From: Brevibacillus centrosporus
GTDB lineage: Bacteria; Bacillota; Bacilli; Brevibacillales; Brevibacillaceae
Reading direction: 5' to 3'
Assembly (NCBI RefSeq): GCF_003710815.1
Contig: NZ_RHHP01000015.1
Coordinates: 241,924-305,923 of the forward strand
DNA length: 64,000 bases
Below are positions 1-5,982 of the stretch, piece after piece. The stretch's first letter is position 1. Every line of letters starts with the position of its first letter. Made by a program: the position numbers and the translations under genes. The notes below the pieces were generated by a model. It was given only the letters and a program-made list of their open reading frames with translations. It had not been told where the DNA came from and did not search any database.

Positions 1-11
1 ATTCATTATCA
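1..11. promoter_or_regulatory. possible partial Fur box at window edge
   Basis: ATTATCA at 5-11 equals the right half of the 7-1-7 Fur consensus (TGATAATnATTATCA). The three bases visible from the left half (ATT) match two of three expected. The left arm lies outside the window, so this is only suggestive of iron control of the DUF2325 gene at 77. Confidence 0.25.
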
Positions 12-76
12 ATTGAATAACTGAGAATCCGCATAGATCACATACACAATCAAAAATTTAGGGAGGTAACACGGTT

Positions 77-358
77 ATGTCATCCATTCTAGTCATTGGC
101 GGGGATCGCCTCGGGAATATTATCGAGTTCTTGCAAGAGAGGGGATTCCAAGAAATCCATCACGTAACGGGAAGAAAAAGCTCGCAAACCGGAGTGAAAA
201 TACCAACGGGTACACATATGATCCTGGTGCTGACTGACTACGTCAATCACAATCTGGCTAAAACCGTAAAGAGCCAGGCAAAAGACCGGGAGCTGCCCAT
301 TCTCTTTTGTAAGCGCTCGTGTTCGGCTATTGCCAAGGCTTTTCACATGACAGCGTAA
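77..358 (+). CDS. DUF2325 domain protein
   Basis: A 93-residue protein preceded by GGGAGG 8 bases before the ATG. It begins with a hydrophobic beta strand and glycine turn (SSILVIGGDRLG), has a central ILVLTDYVNH segment and ends near ILFCKRSCSAI, the usual pattern of the small DUF2325 family: a single Rossmann-like domain with conserved Cys/Ser residues near the C-terminus. The biochemical role of the family is not established. No catalytic motif is visible. A half Fur box at the window edge hints at iron control, which is inference only. Confidence 0.75.
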   Translation: MSSILVIGGDRLGNIIEFLQERGFQEIHHVTGRKSSQTGVKIPTGTHMILVLTDYVNHNLAKTVKSQAKDRELPILFCKRSCSAIAKAFHMTA

Positions 359-420
359 ATACATATCATCGGTGGTGGACAGACTATCCTACGAGTCTGA
401 TACCAACGGAGGAATGTGCT

Positions 421-567
421 ATGGAACAAAATCGCTTGCATGAATTGCCTCTTGCGCAACTGTCGAATGCACAGCTGCAACAGCTCAAACAGGCTGAGGA
501 ACAAATCAATTCAGATGGTCAAAATGTTTATCTGATCGCATACGAGAAACAAGCCCCGTCCCGCTAG
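421..567 (+). CDS. small hypothetical protein (48 aa)
   Basis: ORF of 48 codons with a strong Shine-Dalgarno (ACGGAGGAATG) 7-10 bases before ATG 421. The product is hydrophilic, Gln-rich and probably helical (LAQLSNAQLQQLKQAEEQI). Its stop codon lies in the loop of the transcription terminator at 554-578, so gene and terminator overlap. No family is recognised. The ribosome site and tight terminator support a real gene. Confidence 0.6.
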   Translation: MEQNRLHELPLAQLSNAQLQQLKQAEEQINSDGQNVYLIAYEKQAPSR

Positions 568-578
568 ACGGGGTTTTT
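554..578 (+). terminator. rho-independent terminator
   Basis: Stem CCCCGTC / GACGGGG with a 6-base loop followed by TTTTT; ends the transcript of the 48-aa ORF. Confidence 0.85.
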
Positions 579-607
579 CCTATATGTCTATATGTGTACC
601 CTTTTGG

Positions 608-649
608 CATAGGCTACGCCGCTGTGGCGCAGCCAAGTTTACTTTTTCA
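608..649 (+). repeat. divergent copy of short hairpin repeat (B-type)
   Basis: Hairpin GGCTACGCC / GGCGCAGCC (612-634) directly followed by AAGTTTACT. The same order, GGCTCC hairpin then GGAGCCAAGTTTTCT, occurs at 8458-8513 and 55315-55370. Like those copies it lies 3' of a rho-independent terminator. More divergent than the other two. Confidence 0.4.
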
Positions 650-671
650 CGAATGGGTCCATGCAAGCGGC

Positions 672-935
672 TTATTTGAACGCATATTGCTCCAGCTGGG
701 ATTTCAGGGCGTCAATCCCGATGGCAAAGCCAAGACATTGACTGGACTGGATGATAAAGGCGTTTAGACCAATGACTTCTCCGTTCAGATTGATGAGCGG
801 TCCGCCGCTGTTGCCCGGATTGATGGCGGCATCTGTCTGAAAGATTTCTTCATACAAACGTTTGGCTACCTGCAATCTTCTGTTTTTTGCGCTGATGATA
901 CCAGCAGTGACCGAATTTTCCAAACCAAGTGGGGA
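672..935 (-). pseudogene. HtrA-like serine protease, C-terminal part (gene split by the 926-4260 element)
   Basis: This piece reads [16 protein letters not shown], then the catalytic serine motif GNSGGPL and [10 protein letters not shown], typical of the second half of a trypsin-like HtrA domain; no PDZ domain follows. The open frame runs back to 968, but codons upstream of 935 belong to the inserted element. The N-terminal half lies at 4251-4719 on the same strand. Joining the halves across the shared 10-bp sequence (926-935 = 4251-4260) keeps the frame: 723 nt, 240 aa, with His and Asp from the other half. It is therefore better seen as a gene interrupted by a potentially excisable element than as a decayed gene. 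Confidence 0.85.
926..935. repeat. attachment-site direct repeat, left end of element
   Basis: CAAGTGGGGA, identical to 4251-4260 in the same orientation. It falls in the GSPL codons of the protease gene in both halves. Element-side bases 936-944 (GCCACTTGT) complete a palindrome when joined to the right end of the element. Confidence 0.85.
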
Positions 936-971
936 GCCACTTGTTCCCGTAGAGGCAAAAACGAGCATGCA

Positions 972-2429
972 TCAGCGAAACTGCAGATCGGTCAGAATGA
1001 CTTCTCGATTTCTTTGATGGGCAATTTGCGAGCAGGCTTGTGCTTCCATACGTGCAATGAGCTGAGTAGTGAGCTGCCTTTTTTCTTCGCGAGTCGCGAA
1101 ATTCCAGATCATATCCCAATTCGTCAAGAAGCTTTCTTTGTTCGTACTATCGGGTACAGTTGACTCGGCCTCTGCTTTGGCAGGGGATGGCGGTATGGCT
1201 TGGGATGTTAGCTCGTGCAGCTTGGATCGAAAAACGTCCAAGGAAATCAAGCCATTCTCATAAGCATCTTCCCAGCGCTTTCGCTTTTGCGAGAGCGTTT
1301 TTTCTTTGTGTGCCTCGACTTGCTGCTGGCTGCTGCCTTCTGCCGATTGGACAGTCGCAGCTGCTTCCCGAGATTCTTTCGGATACTGCATGAGCTGCTG
1401 CAGGAGGGCCTTCTCCACCCGATCCTCGCGAAGGGCGACAGAGGGGCAGGAGGCATCGTGCTTGGCGGAACAAACGTAGTAGATGTGTGCGTTTTTATTT
1501 CCTGCATCTGTCTGCGAGCGTGTCACCTTTCCGCGCATGGGAGAGCCGCAGTGGGAGCAGTAAAGCAGGCCGGAGTAAAGAAAAGAGGATGCGAGGACGC
1601 GAGGATGCCGGGAGCTCCTGTCGCGGATCTTTTGCTGGACCTGAAGAAAGGTATGCTCATCGACGATTGCCGGATGTGTGGATTCCTCGAGGAGCCAATC
1701 CTCAGGGGGATTTTGACGCTGGGTAGAGTCAGCATGATTCCAACGCAGCGCCCCATAGTAGACTGGATTTTTGAGCAGGCGTAAAACGGCACTTGCGCAC
1801 CAGGGGGCTCCATTTTTGCCCCTCGCCCCTAAGCTGTTCGCTTGTTCCGCAATTTGGCGCGGGGATGCTCCCTGTAGGTACTGTTCGAACATCGTGTGAA
1901 CGGTGCCAGCTTCCCCCGGATGCAGCTGCAGGGCTCCATCGACGAGCACATAGCCAAAGGGCGGGGGACCACCGGGGCGCTTTCTTTCCTTGACCATTTG
2001 CTCCATGCCGAGCTTGACTCGTTCGGCTAGATTTTCCCGTTCCCACTGCGCGAGTGCGGCCACCAAAGTAATGAATAGCCTTCCCATAGCTGTAGTCGTA
2101 TCGTAGACCTCTGTACAGCTCTTAAAATGCACGCTGCAGCGTTCGAACTCCTGCAGAAGCTGGTACAGATCGAGCACAGACCGCGTGAGCCGATCTAGAC
2201 GGTAGACGAGGACGACATCGATTTTTCCGCTTCGGACATCTTGTAAAAGTTCTGCCAGCGCTGGCCGGTTGGTATCCTTGGCACTGACGCCCTCATCCAC
2301 GTAAAGCTTGCTGAGCGTCCAATCCTGAGAATGAACGTAAGAGAGCAGCTTTTCTCGCTGGGCAGGAATGGAAAATCCCTCGCGTGCCTGGTCCTCCGTG
2401 CTGACACGTATATAGACAGCTGTTCGCAT
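972..2429 (-). CDS. large serine recombinase (site-specific integrase/excisionase)
   Basis: Protein of 485 aa. The resolvase domain starts at once with YIRVSTEDQ (catalytic Ser about residue 10) and continues with VYRLDRLTRS and the long alpha-E helix region. A recombinase domain (GGPPPFGY onward) follows, then a zinc ribbon (YCSHCGSPMRG ... YYVCSAKHDASCPS) and a charged coiled-coil C-terminus, the standard layout of large serine recombinases such as SpoIVCA or phage integrases. The start at 2429 is chosen for its AGGAGG 7 bases upstream; the open frame extends further without a ribosome site. It lies just inside the left attachment repeat, so it very probably catalyses movement of this element. 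A terminator separates it from the HxlR gene, so it needs its own promoter. Confidence 0.9.
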   Translation of the reverse strand: MRTAVYIRVSTEDQAREGFSIPAQREKLLSYVHSQDWTLSKLYVDEGVSAKDTNRPALAELLQDVRSGKIDVVLVYRLDRLTRSVLDLYQLLQEFERCSVHFKSCTEVYDTTTAMGRLFITLVAALAQWERENLAERVKLGMEQMVKERKRPGGPPPFGYVLVDGALQLHPGEAGTVHTMFEQYLQGASPRQIAEQANSLGARGKNGAPWCASAVLRLLKNPVYYGALRWNHADSTQRQNPPEDWLLEESTHPAIVDEHTFLQVQQKIRDRSSRHPRVLASSFLYSGLLYCSHCGSPMRGKVTRSQTDAGNKNAHIYYVCSAKHDASCPSVALREDRVEKALLQQLMQYPKESREAAATVQSAEGSSQQQVEAHKEKTLSQKRKRWEDAYENGLISLDVFRSKLHELTSQAIPPSPAKAEAESTVPDSTNKESFLTNWDMIWNFATREEKRQLTTQLIARMEAQACSQIAHQRNREVILTDLQFR

Positions 2430-2461
2430 GAGCTTCCCTCCTGTGGCTGCAACGTTGCTAG

Positions 2462-2490
2462 AGTCTACAGCAGGAAGGGTTTGCTTATGC
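2462..2490 (-). promoter_or_regulatory. weak candidate sigma-E-like promoter of the recombinase
   Basis: Minus strand GCATAAG (2484-2490) then, 14 bases on, TGTAGACT (2462-2469). Spacing fits mother-cell sigma-E promoters, but the -10 matches CATACAnT only partly. Noted because skin-type recombinases are sigma-E controlled. Confidence 0.2.
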
Positions 2491-2499
2491 CTGGACAAA

Positions 2500-2539
2500 T
2501 AAAAAAAGCCCCGCAGCTCATCTTGGAGACGAGGCGGGG
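2500..2539 (-). terminator. rho-independent terminator after the HxlR gene
   Basis: On the minus strand CCCCGC ... GCGGGG is followed by seven T. It begins 3 bases after the HxlR stop codon and separates that gene from the recombinase. Confidence 0.8.
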
Positions 2540-2541
2540 GA

Positions 2542-2862
2542 CTACATCCACCGTTGACCCCATTCGTGAATGGATTCAATGACGGGACGCAGGTCTTTTC
2601 CTTTTTCCGTTAGGGTATATTCGATGCGAACAGGAATCTCTGGATACACTTTCCGTTCCAGAATTTCCAATTCCTCCAGTTCTTTTAACCGCTCGGACAA
2701 CATTTTATCGCTCATTTGAGGAACCATTTCCCGGATGTCTTTAAAGCGTACCGCACCGCGCAACAGAACATGGAGGATCAAGCCAGTCCAGCGTTTTCCC
2801 AGGACGTTGATCGCCCCTTCGTATTTCGGACACATGTGTTCGCCAGCAAAATCCTGATTCAT
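2542..2862 (-). CDS. HxlR-family winged-helix transcriptional regulator
   Basis: A 106-aa protein of usual HxlR length. It has the family start motif CPKYEGAINVLGKRWTGLIL with an N-terminal Cys (the redox- or ligand-sensing cysteine in YodB/HypR-type members), the winged helix around FKDIREMVPQMSDKMLSERL, and the wing IEYTLTEKGKDL. A ribosome site AGAGGTGA precedes ATG 2862. Upstream on the same strand is a good sigma-A promoter overlapped by a GTAAGTAA repeat, a plausible autoregulatory operator. It is cargo of the serine-recombinase element. It could control the recombinase, the divergent YheC/D gene or host genes; the sequence does not say which. Confidence 0.9.
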   Translation of the reverse strand: MNQDFAGEHMCPKYEGAINVLGKRWTGLILHVLLRGAVRFKDIREMVPQMSDKMLSERLKELEELEILERKVYPEIPVRIEYTLTEKGKDLRPVIESIHEWGQRWM

Positions 2863-2901
2863 GACGAGTCACCTCTACCAAACATGTTTGAATTGATCTT
2901 T

Positions 2902-2930
2902 ATTGTAGCACATGGACTTGAAAAAAGTAA
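2902..2930 (-). promoter_or_regulatory. promoter of the HxlR gene
   Basis: Minus strand -35 TTACTT (2925-2930), 17-bp spacer, extended -10 TGCTACAAT (TACAAT at 2902-2907). The direct repeat TTACTTAC over the -35 resembles HxlR-type operators. Confidence 0.55.
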
Positions 2931-3054
2931 GTAACATAAGTTTACCCTTGCATTTCTACTCATGTTCGCCTAAAAGCGGATAGGCTATGCACCCAATAAG
3001 CGGCAGGTCCAAGCCTGTTTCCCGTTAGGCTGTGCCAATGCCGGGCAAGGTGCA

Positions 3055-3063
3055 CATACACTA
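3055..3063 (+). promoter_or_regulatory. possible mother-cell sigma -10 before the YheC/D gene
   Basis: CATACACTA matches the CATAnnnTA -10 shared by sigma-E and sigma-K promoters and sits a suitable distance before the start codon. No convincing -35 was found. Confidence 0.25.
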
Positions 3064-3090
3064 TGAAAAAGAGAAGGGATGAGTGCGGGT

Positions 3091-4215
3091 ATGTCACCCA
3101 AAAAGATCATCGGCATCTTGGCTTGGAGAGAGGGGAAGCGCTTCGGAGAACCGGAGTATCTGAGAAGGCTGGTTCATGCGGGTCACTTGCTGGGGGCTGA
3201 GATATTTGTTTTCTCCCATCAAGACGTGTTCGCCAGCGAAAAGAAAATCAGAGGATTTGTCCCAAAGGAGTCAGGGGGATGGGAGAGCGGCTGGTTTGCT
3301 TGGCCGCAAATTGTGATCGATCGGTACCGCAGACGCGTGCCTGAATATATGAAGCTGCGACACGGCGGGCTTTTTGATTTTGCCAATAGCCCTTTCAGCA
3401 AAAAATGGCGGGTTACCCAGCTACTCGCAAAGGATGCACGGGTGAAGCGCTGGATCCCGGAGACTCATGTCTATGCTCCCGCCACCTTGAAGACGATGCT
3501 GGTAAAGCATCCGATTCTTTATGTGAAGCCCGGGAATGGCACAGGAGGCAAAAGCATTCTGAAGGTCGCGGAACGCGGCAGCAAGTATCAGCTGTCTGGA
3601 CGTGACAAAAACTATGCCCGCAAGACGGCGAGCCTATCCGATCCTGCGGAAGTCGGTAAATGGGTCAAGCGCTGGGTAAACGAGCAGCGCATTCGCGACG
3701 GCAATTTTTTGTTGCAGCAAGGACTGGATTTGGAGCTTGTGCCCGATCGTGTCACGGATGTGCGCCTGTTGATCCAAAAGGATAAGAAAGGCGAATGGCG
3801 GGTGACGGGATGCGCTGTCCGGGTGGGAGAGAAGGGGAGCTCGACGTCCAATTTGCACGGAGGAGGCAAGGCCCTTCCATTTCATCTGTTAGTTTCCAGG
3901 CGCTTTGGCGAGGAGCGGGCTCAAAAGATTCTTCAGGAATGTCACCATATGGCCCATCAGGTAGCGATGGTTCTGGAAGAGCATTTTGGCCGCATGATGG
4001 AATTCGGACTTGATATCGGGGTAGATGTGCAGGGCAAAACGTGGCTGATAGAGGTCAATCCAAAGCCTGGCCGCGAAGTATTCCAGCAGATGGGCGCACT
4101 GGATTTATACGCGGAAGCCATTTGCAGACCCGTACAATATGCCTGTTACCTGATTGAGGAAAAAACGAAGAGGCTGACCAAAGAGGTGGAGCTGTCCTCG
4201 CGCCGGCGAAGGTAA
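3091..4215 (+). CDS. YheC/YheD-type spore coat-associated ATP-grasp protein
   Basis: A 374-aa protein. The N-terminal YheC/D domain (IIGILAWREGK ... GAEIFVFSHQDV) is followed by PQIVIDRYRRR and NSPFSKKW, then ATP-grasp features: ILYVKPGNGTGGKSIL (phosphate-binding loop), DVRLLIQKDKKGEW, and the metal-binding LIEVNPKPGRE near the C-terminus. Members in Bacillus are endospore coat-associated proteins; the reaction is unproven. ATG 3091 is preferred over ATG 3079 because AGAAGGG then lies at a workable distance. It is the main cargo of the recombinase element, linking the element to sporulation. Its 3' end overlaps the antisense read-through frame of the protease half. Confidence 0.85.
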   Translation: MSPKKIIGILAWREGKRFGEPEYLRRLVHAGHLLGAEIFVFSHQDVFASEKKIRGFVPKESGGWESGWFAWPQIVIDRYRRRVPEYMKLRHGGLFDFANSPFSKKWRVTQLLAKDARVKRWIPETHVYAPATLKTMLVKHPILYVKPGNGTGGKSILKVAERGSKYQLSGRDKNYARKTASLSDPAEVGKWVKRWVNEQRIRDGNFLLQQGLDLELVPDRVTDVRLLIQKDKKGEWRVTGCAVRVGEKGSSTSNLHGGGKALPFHLLVSRRFGEERAQKILQECHHMAHQVAMVLEEHFGRMMEFGLDIGVDVQGKTWLIEVNPKPGREVFQQMGALDLYAEAICRPVQYACYLIEEKTKRLTKEVELSSRRRR

Positions 4216-4250
4216 GGCTGACCTTGCTGCGCTTTTTGGCTCTATGGCGA

Positions 4251-4260
4251 CAAGTGGGGA
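4251..4260. repeat. attachment-site direct repeat, right end of element
   Basis: CAAGTGGGGA, the partner of 926-935. With flanking A4250 it forms ACAAGTGG, which pairs with CCACTTGT at 937-944 once the element ends are joined. Confidence 0.85.
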
Positions 4261-4719
4261 ACCGACACTGATGACCCATTCGCCTACCTTGGTATGGCTG
4301 GAGTTGCCTAAAGCCAGTGGGTACAGCTTGCAGTCTGCATCGATTTTGATCACGGCGTAATCCCGCACACGATCGGACAGAATCCGTTGTGCTTCGAATA
4401 CACGGCCGTTAATCAGCTTGACGTAAATATTTTTGGATTTACCGATGACATGCTCACTGGTCAGGATGTACCCTTTGGGATGAAAAAGGAAGCCTGAACC
4501 AAAGCTGCGCTCCGTGGTGGATGGTGTTTCTTCTTCATTAATCAGGCTGCGTATCAAGGAATCCATGTTTTTGGAATGGGGAGCGTCCTCGGTGACGATG
4601 GAGACCACTCCCTCTTGGACTCGTTCCACGATGGGCACAAAAAAGTTGAAGGGATGCAAACTGCTGCTGCTCACGGGGTACTTTACCCGCGTATATTGGG
4701 ACCATTTTTTACTTTTCAC
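4251..4719 (-). pseudogene. HtrA-like serine protease, N-terminal part (gene split by the 926-4260 element)
   Basis: Starts at GTG 4719 behind GGGGGAGA. It encodes the first 156 residues: no signal peptide or membrane segment, then FGSGFLFHPKGYILTSEHVIG (catalytic His in SEHV), RVRDYAVIKID (catalytic Asp) and KVGEWVISVGSPL, where the element interrupts. Without excision translation runs on to 4107 with 48 unrelated residues antisense to the YheC/D gene and lacks the active-site Ser, so the product should be inactive. The rejoined protein would be a 240-aa cytoplasmic HtrA-type protease lacking PDZ and membrane anchor. Confidence 0.85.
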
Positions 4720-4859
4720 CGATTTCTCCCCCTACAGCAGATAGGTATGTATCATCTTATGGGGAGTGGATTGTGGAGGGAAGCCCAATTTTCCTAGCTT
4801 CGAGCATATATCACTGTTTATATATCATTATTTTTGATTGATATAATAAAGAAATAGCA

Positions 4860-4889
4860 TTGGTATAATTATTAGAATCGAATTATAAT
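4860..4889 (+). promoter_or_regulatory. candidate promoter for the PadR gene
   Basis: TTGGTA (4860-4865), 18-bp spacer, TATAAT (4884-4889), in an AT-rich intergenic region of about 290 bp between the split protease gene and the PadR gene. The leader would be about 115 nt. Confidence 0.45.
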
Positions 4890-5012
4890 ACATTTAGTTA
4901 AAGAATATTTTGAACATAAAGGCTGCGCGGATACTCGCAAAGCGTAGAGAATCGATCTGCCCGAGCCGACACAGAGAGAAAAGAAAAGAACGGTAATGGA
5001 GGATGCGAAGAG

Positions 5013-5552
5013 ATGGATGTAAAAACGATCATACTTGGCTTTTTGAGCTATGGTGAGATGAGTGGGTACGATATAAAGCAGGCATTTACCAACAGTATTG
5101 GCTTCTTTTATGATGCAAGCTTCGGGGCGATTTACCCAGCTTTGCGCAAGCTGGAAGAAGAAGGATACGTGACGAAGCAGGAAATCATTCAATCCGGCAA
5201 ACCAAACAAAATTCTGTACCGCATTACAGAGCTCGGAAAAGAAACCTTCCTGCAGGAGATTCAGACGCCGATCGTTCCTGCTGTTCTCCGCTCCGATATG
5301 CTGGTTAAAATCTTCTTCGGAAAGAGCCGCAATGAAAAGGAACAGAAGGAATTGATGGAGAGCTGTATCGAAGTCCAGCGCCAGGTCTTGCAGCAAAGCC
5401 TTTCTACCTTTAAAAAGCTGGAAGCCTCTTTTGACGAGTATCAGCGCTTTTGCTGGGAATATACGATTCACCATTTGGAATCGACGATTGCGTTCCTGGA
5501 ACAAAAGTCGTCTACTCTGCTGAAACAGCCCGCTTACTCAGGTTCATACTAA
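5013..5552 (+). CDS. PadR-family transcriptional regulator
   Basis: A 179-aa protein with an N-terminal PadR winged helix (ILGFLSYGEMSGYDIKQAF ... FGAIYPALRKLEEEGYVTKQ, then YRITELGKETF) and a C-terminal helical domain of the virulence activator AphA type (KIFFGKSRNEKEQKEL ... YTIHHLESTIAFLEQK) for dimerisation. Such proteins usually repress nearby transporter or detoxification genes, but no obvious target lies beside it. GGATGCGAAGAG precedes ATG 5013. Confidence 0.9.
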   Translation: MDVKTIILGFLSYGEMSGYDIKQAFTNSIGFFYDASFGAIYPALRKLEEEGYVTKQEIIQSGKPNKILYRITELGKETFLQEIQTPIVPAVLRSDMLVKIFFGKSRNEKEQKELMESCIEVQRQVLQQSLSTFKKLEASFDEYQRFCWEYTIHHLESTIAFLEQKSSTLLKQPAYSGSY

Positions 5553-5623
5553 CACAAGCCAAGTTTATGCCAAACCAAAAGTGAAGACTAGATGGTAGGA
5601 TCCCCTCATTGTAGACAGAAAGG

Positions 5624-5637
5624 AGCAAGCGCTTACT
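5624..5637. promoter_or_regulatory. cre-like sequence
   Basis: AGCAAGCGCTTACT keeps the palindromic AAGCGCTT core of CcpA sites but lacks the outer T and A of the consensus. It sits between a Shine-Dalgarno and the start of a 13-codon ORF. Confidence 0.25.
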
Positions 5638-5679
5638 ATGTCTATGATGGGGGGATTTTCCTTCAAGCAACGCGGGTAA
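5638..5679 (+). CDS. possible 13-residue peptide ORF
   Basis: AAAGGAG is followed 12 bases later by ATG and 13 codons (MSMMGGFSFKQRG). The stop codon lies inside the hairpin of the terminator at 5669-5697. The MSMMGGF start recalls YjcZ-like spore peptides, but no membrane helix follows. Could be a leader peptide or a truncated small gene. Low confidence. Confidence 0.3.
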   Translation: MSMMGGFSFKQRG

Positions 5680-5697
5680 TTCCTCCCGCGTTTTTTT
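5669..5697 (+). terminator. rho-independent terminator
   Basis: CGCGGG / CCCGCG stem followed by seven T. Confidence 0.8.
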
Positions 5698-5802
5698 ATG
5701 GGGAAAAGGGTCGTACCTCCGGGAGTCACATCCGTTACAATTCGGGCACTAGGAGCAAGGGGAGGGCGGTTTGGAGCAGGCAATAAAGAAGGCACAACAT
5801 CC

Positions 5803-5830
5803 AAAAGCTCCTGTGCATACAGGGGCTTTT
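5803..5830. terminator. bidirectional terminator-like hairpin
   Basis: AAAAGC-CCTGT pairs with ACAGG-GCTTTT around a 4-base loop, with A and T runs on either side. Confidence 0.65.
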
Positions 5831-5875
5831 ATCTTGTTTCGTCCTCTTGTTAGTGCGGATCGCCTACATTCTGTT

Positions 5876-5926
5876 CCACAAAAATGAAGCGACCAAAGCC
5901 CGTTTGAATATCGGACTCAGGTCGCT
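5876..5926 (-). terminator. probable ampS terminator
   Basis: Minus-strand AGCGACC ... GGTCGCT stem with a long loop, followed by TTCATTTTTG. Confidence 0.45.
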
Positions 5927-5982
5927 TTGATTGCCGCATGCTTGCCCTAGGGGAGAGTGCTTCCCTTTTTCGGCTTGCCGTC

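Larger units (their letters stand above)
936..4260. mobile_element. 3,325-bp serine-recombinase intervening element in an HtrA-like gene
   Basis: The segment between the direct repeats carries a large serine recombinase ending 37 bp from the left repeat, an HxlR-family regulator, and a YheC/D-type ATP-grasp gene reading towards the right repeat. Spacing between repeats is 3,325 bp, and 968 + 3325 = 4293 lies in the same codon register as the upstream half (4719 - 4293 = 426 = 3 x 142), so precise removal restores one open frame. Size, a single large serine recombinase at one edge, insertion inside a gene and exact restoration resemble the skin/vfbin-type elements of sporulating Bacilli. Whether excision is developmental is inferred, not shown. 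No phage structural genes are present. Confidence 0.85.
5553..5982. other. intergenic region with tiny ORF, two terminators and a gene remnant
   Basis: About 430 bp without a full gene. It holds a 13-codon ORF at 5638-5679 with terminator, a second hairpin at 5803-5830, and between them an open frame from 5698 containing PPGVTSVTIRALGARGG, which resembles the start of glycine-rich beta-sandwich domains found in surface or tail proteins. That looks like a decayed fragment. The minus-strand hairpin at 5876-5926 probably ends ampS. Confidence 0.45.

Noticed and set aside
936..4260. Element read as a prophage or conjugative element
   Set aside because: Only recombinase, regulator and an ATP-grasp gene are present; no replication, packaging, structural or transfer genes.
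5562..5571. AGCCAAGTTT after the PadR gene, like the end of the B repeats
   Set aside because: No hairpin precedes it and no terminator lies just upstream; probably chance.
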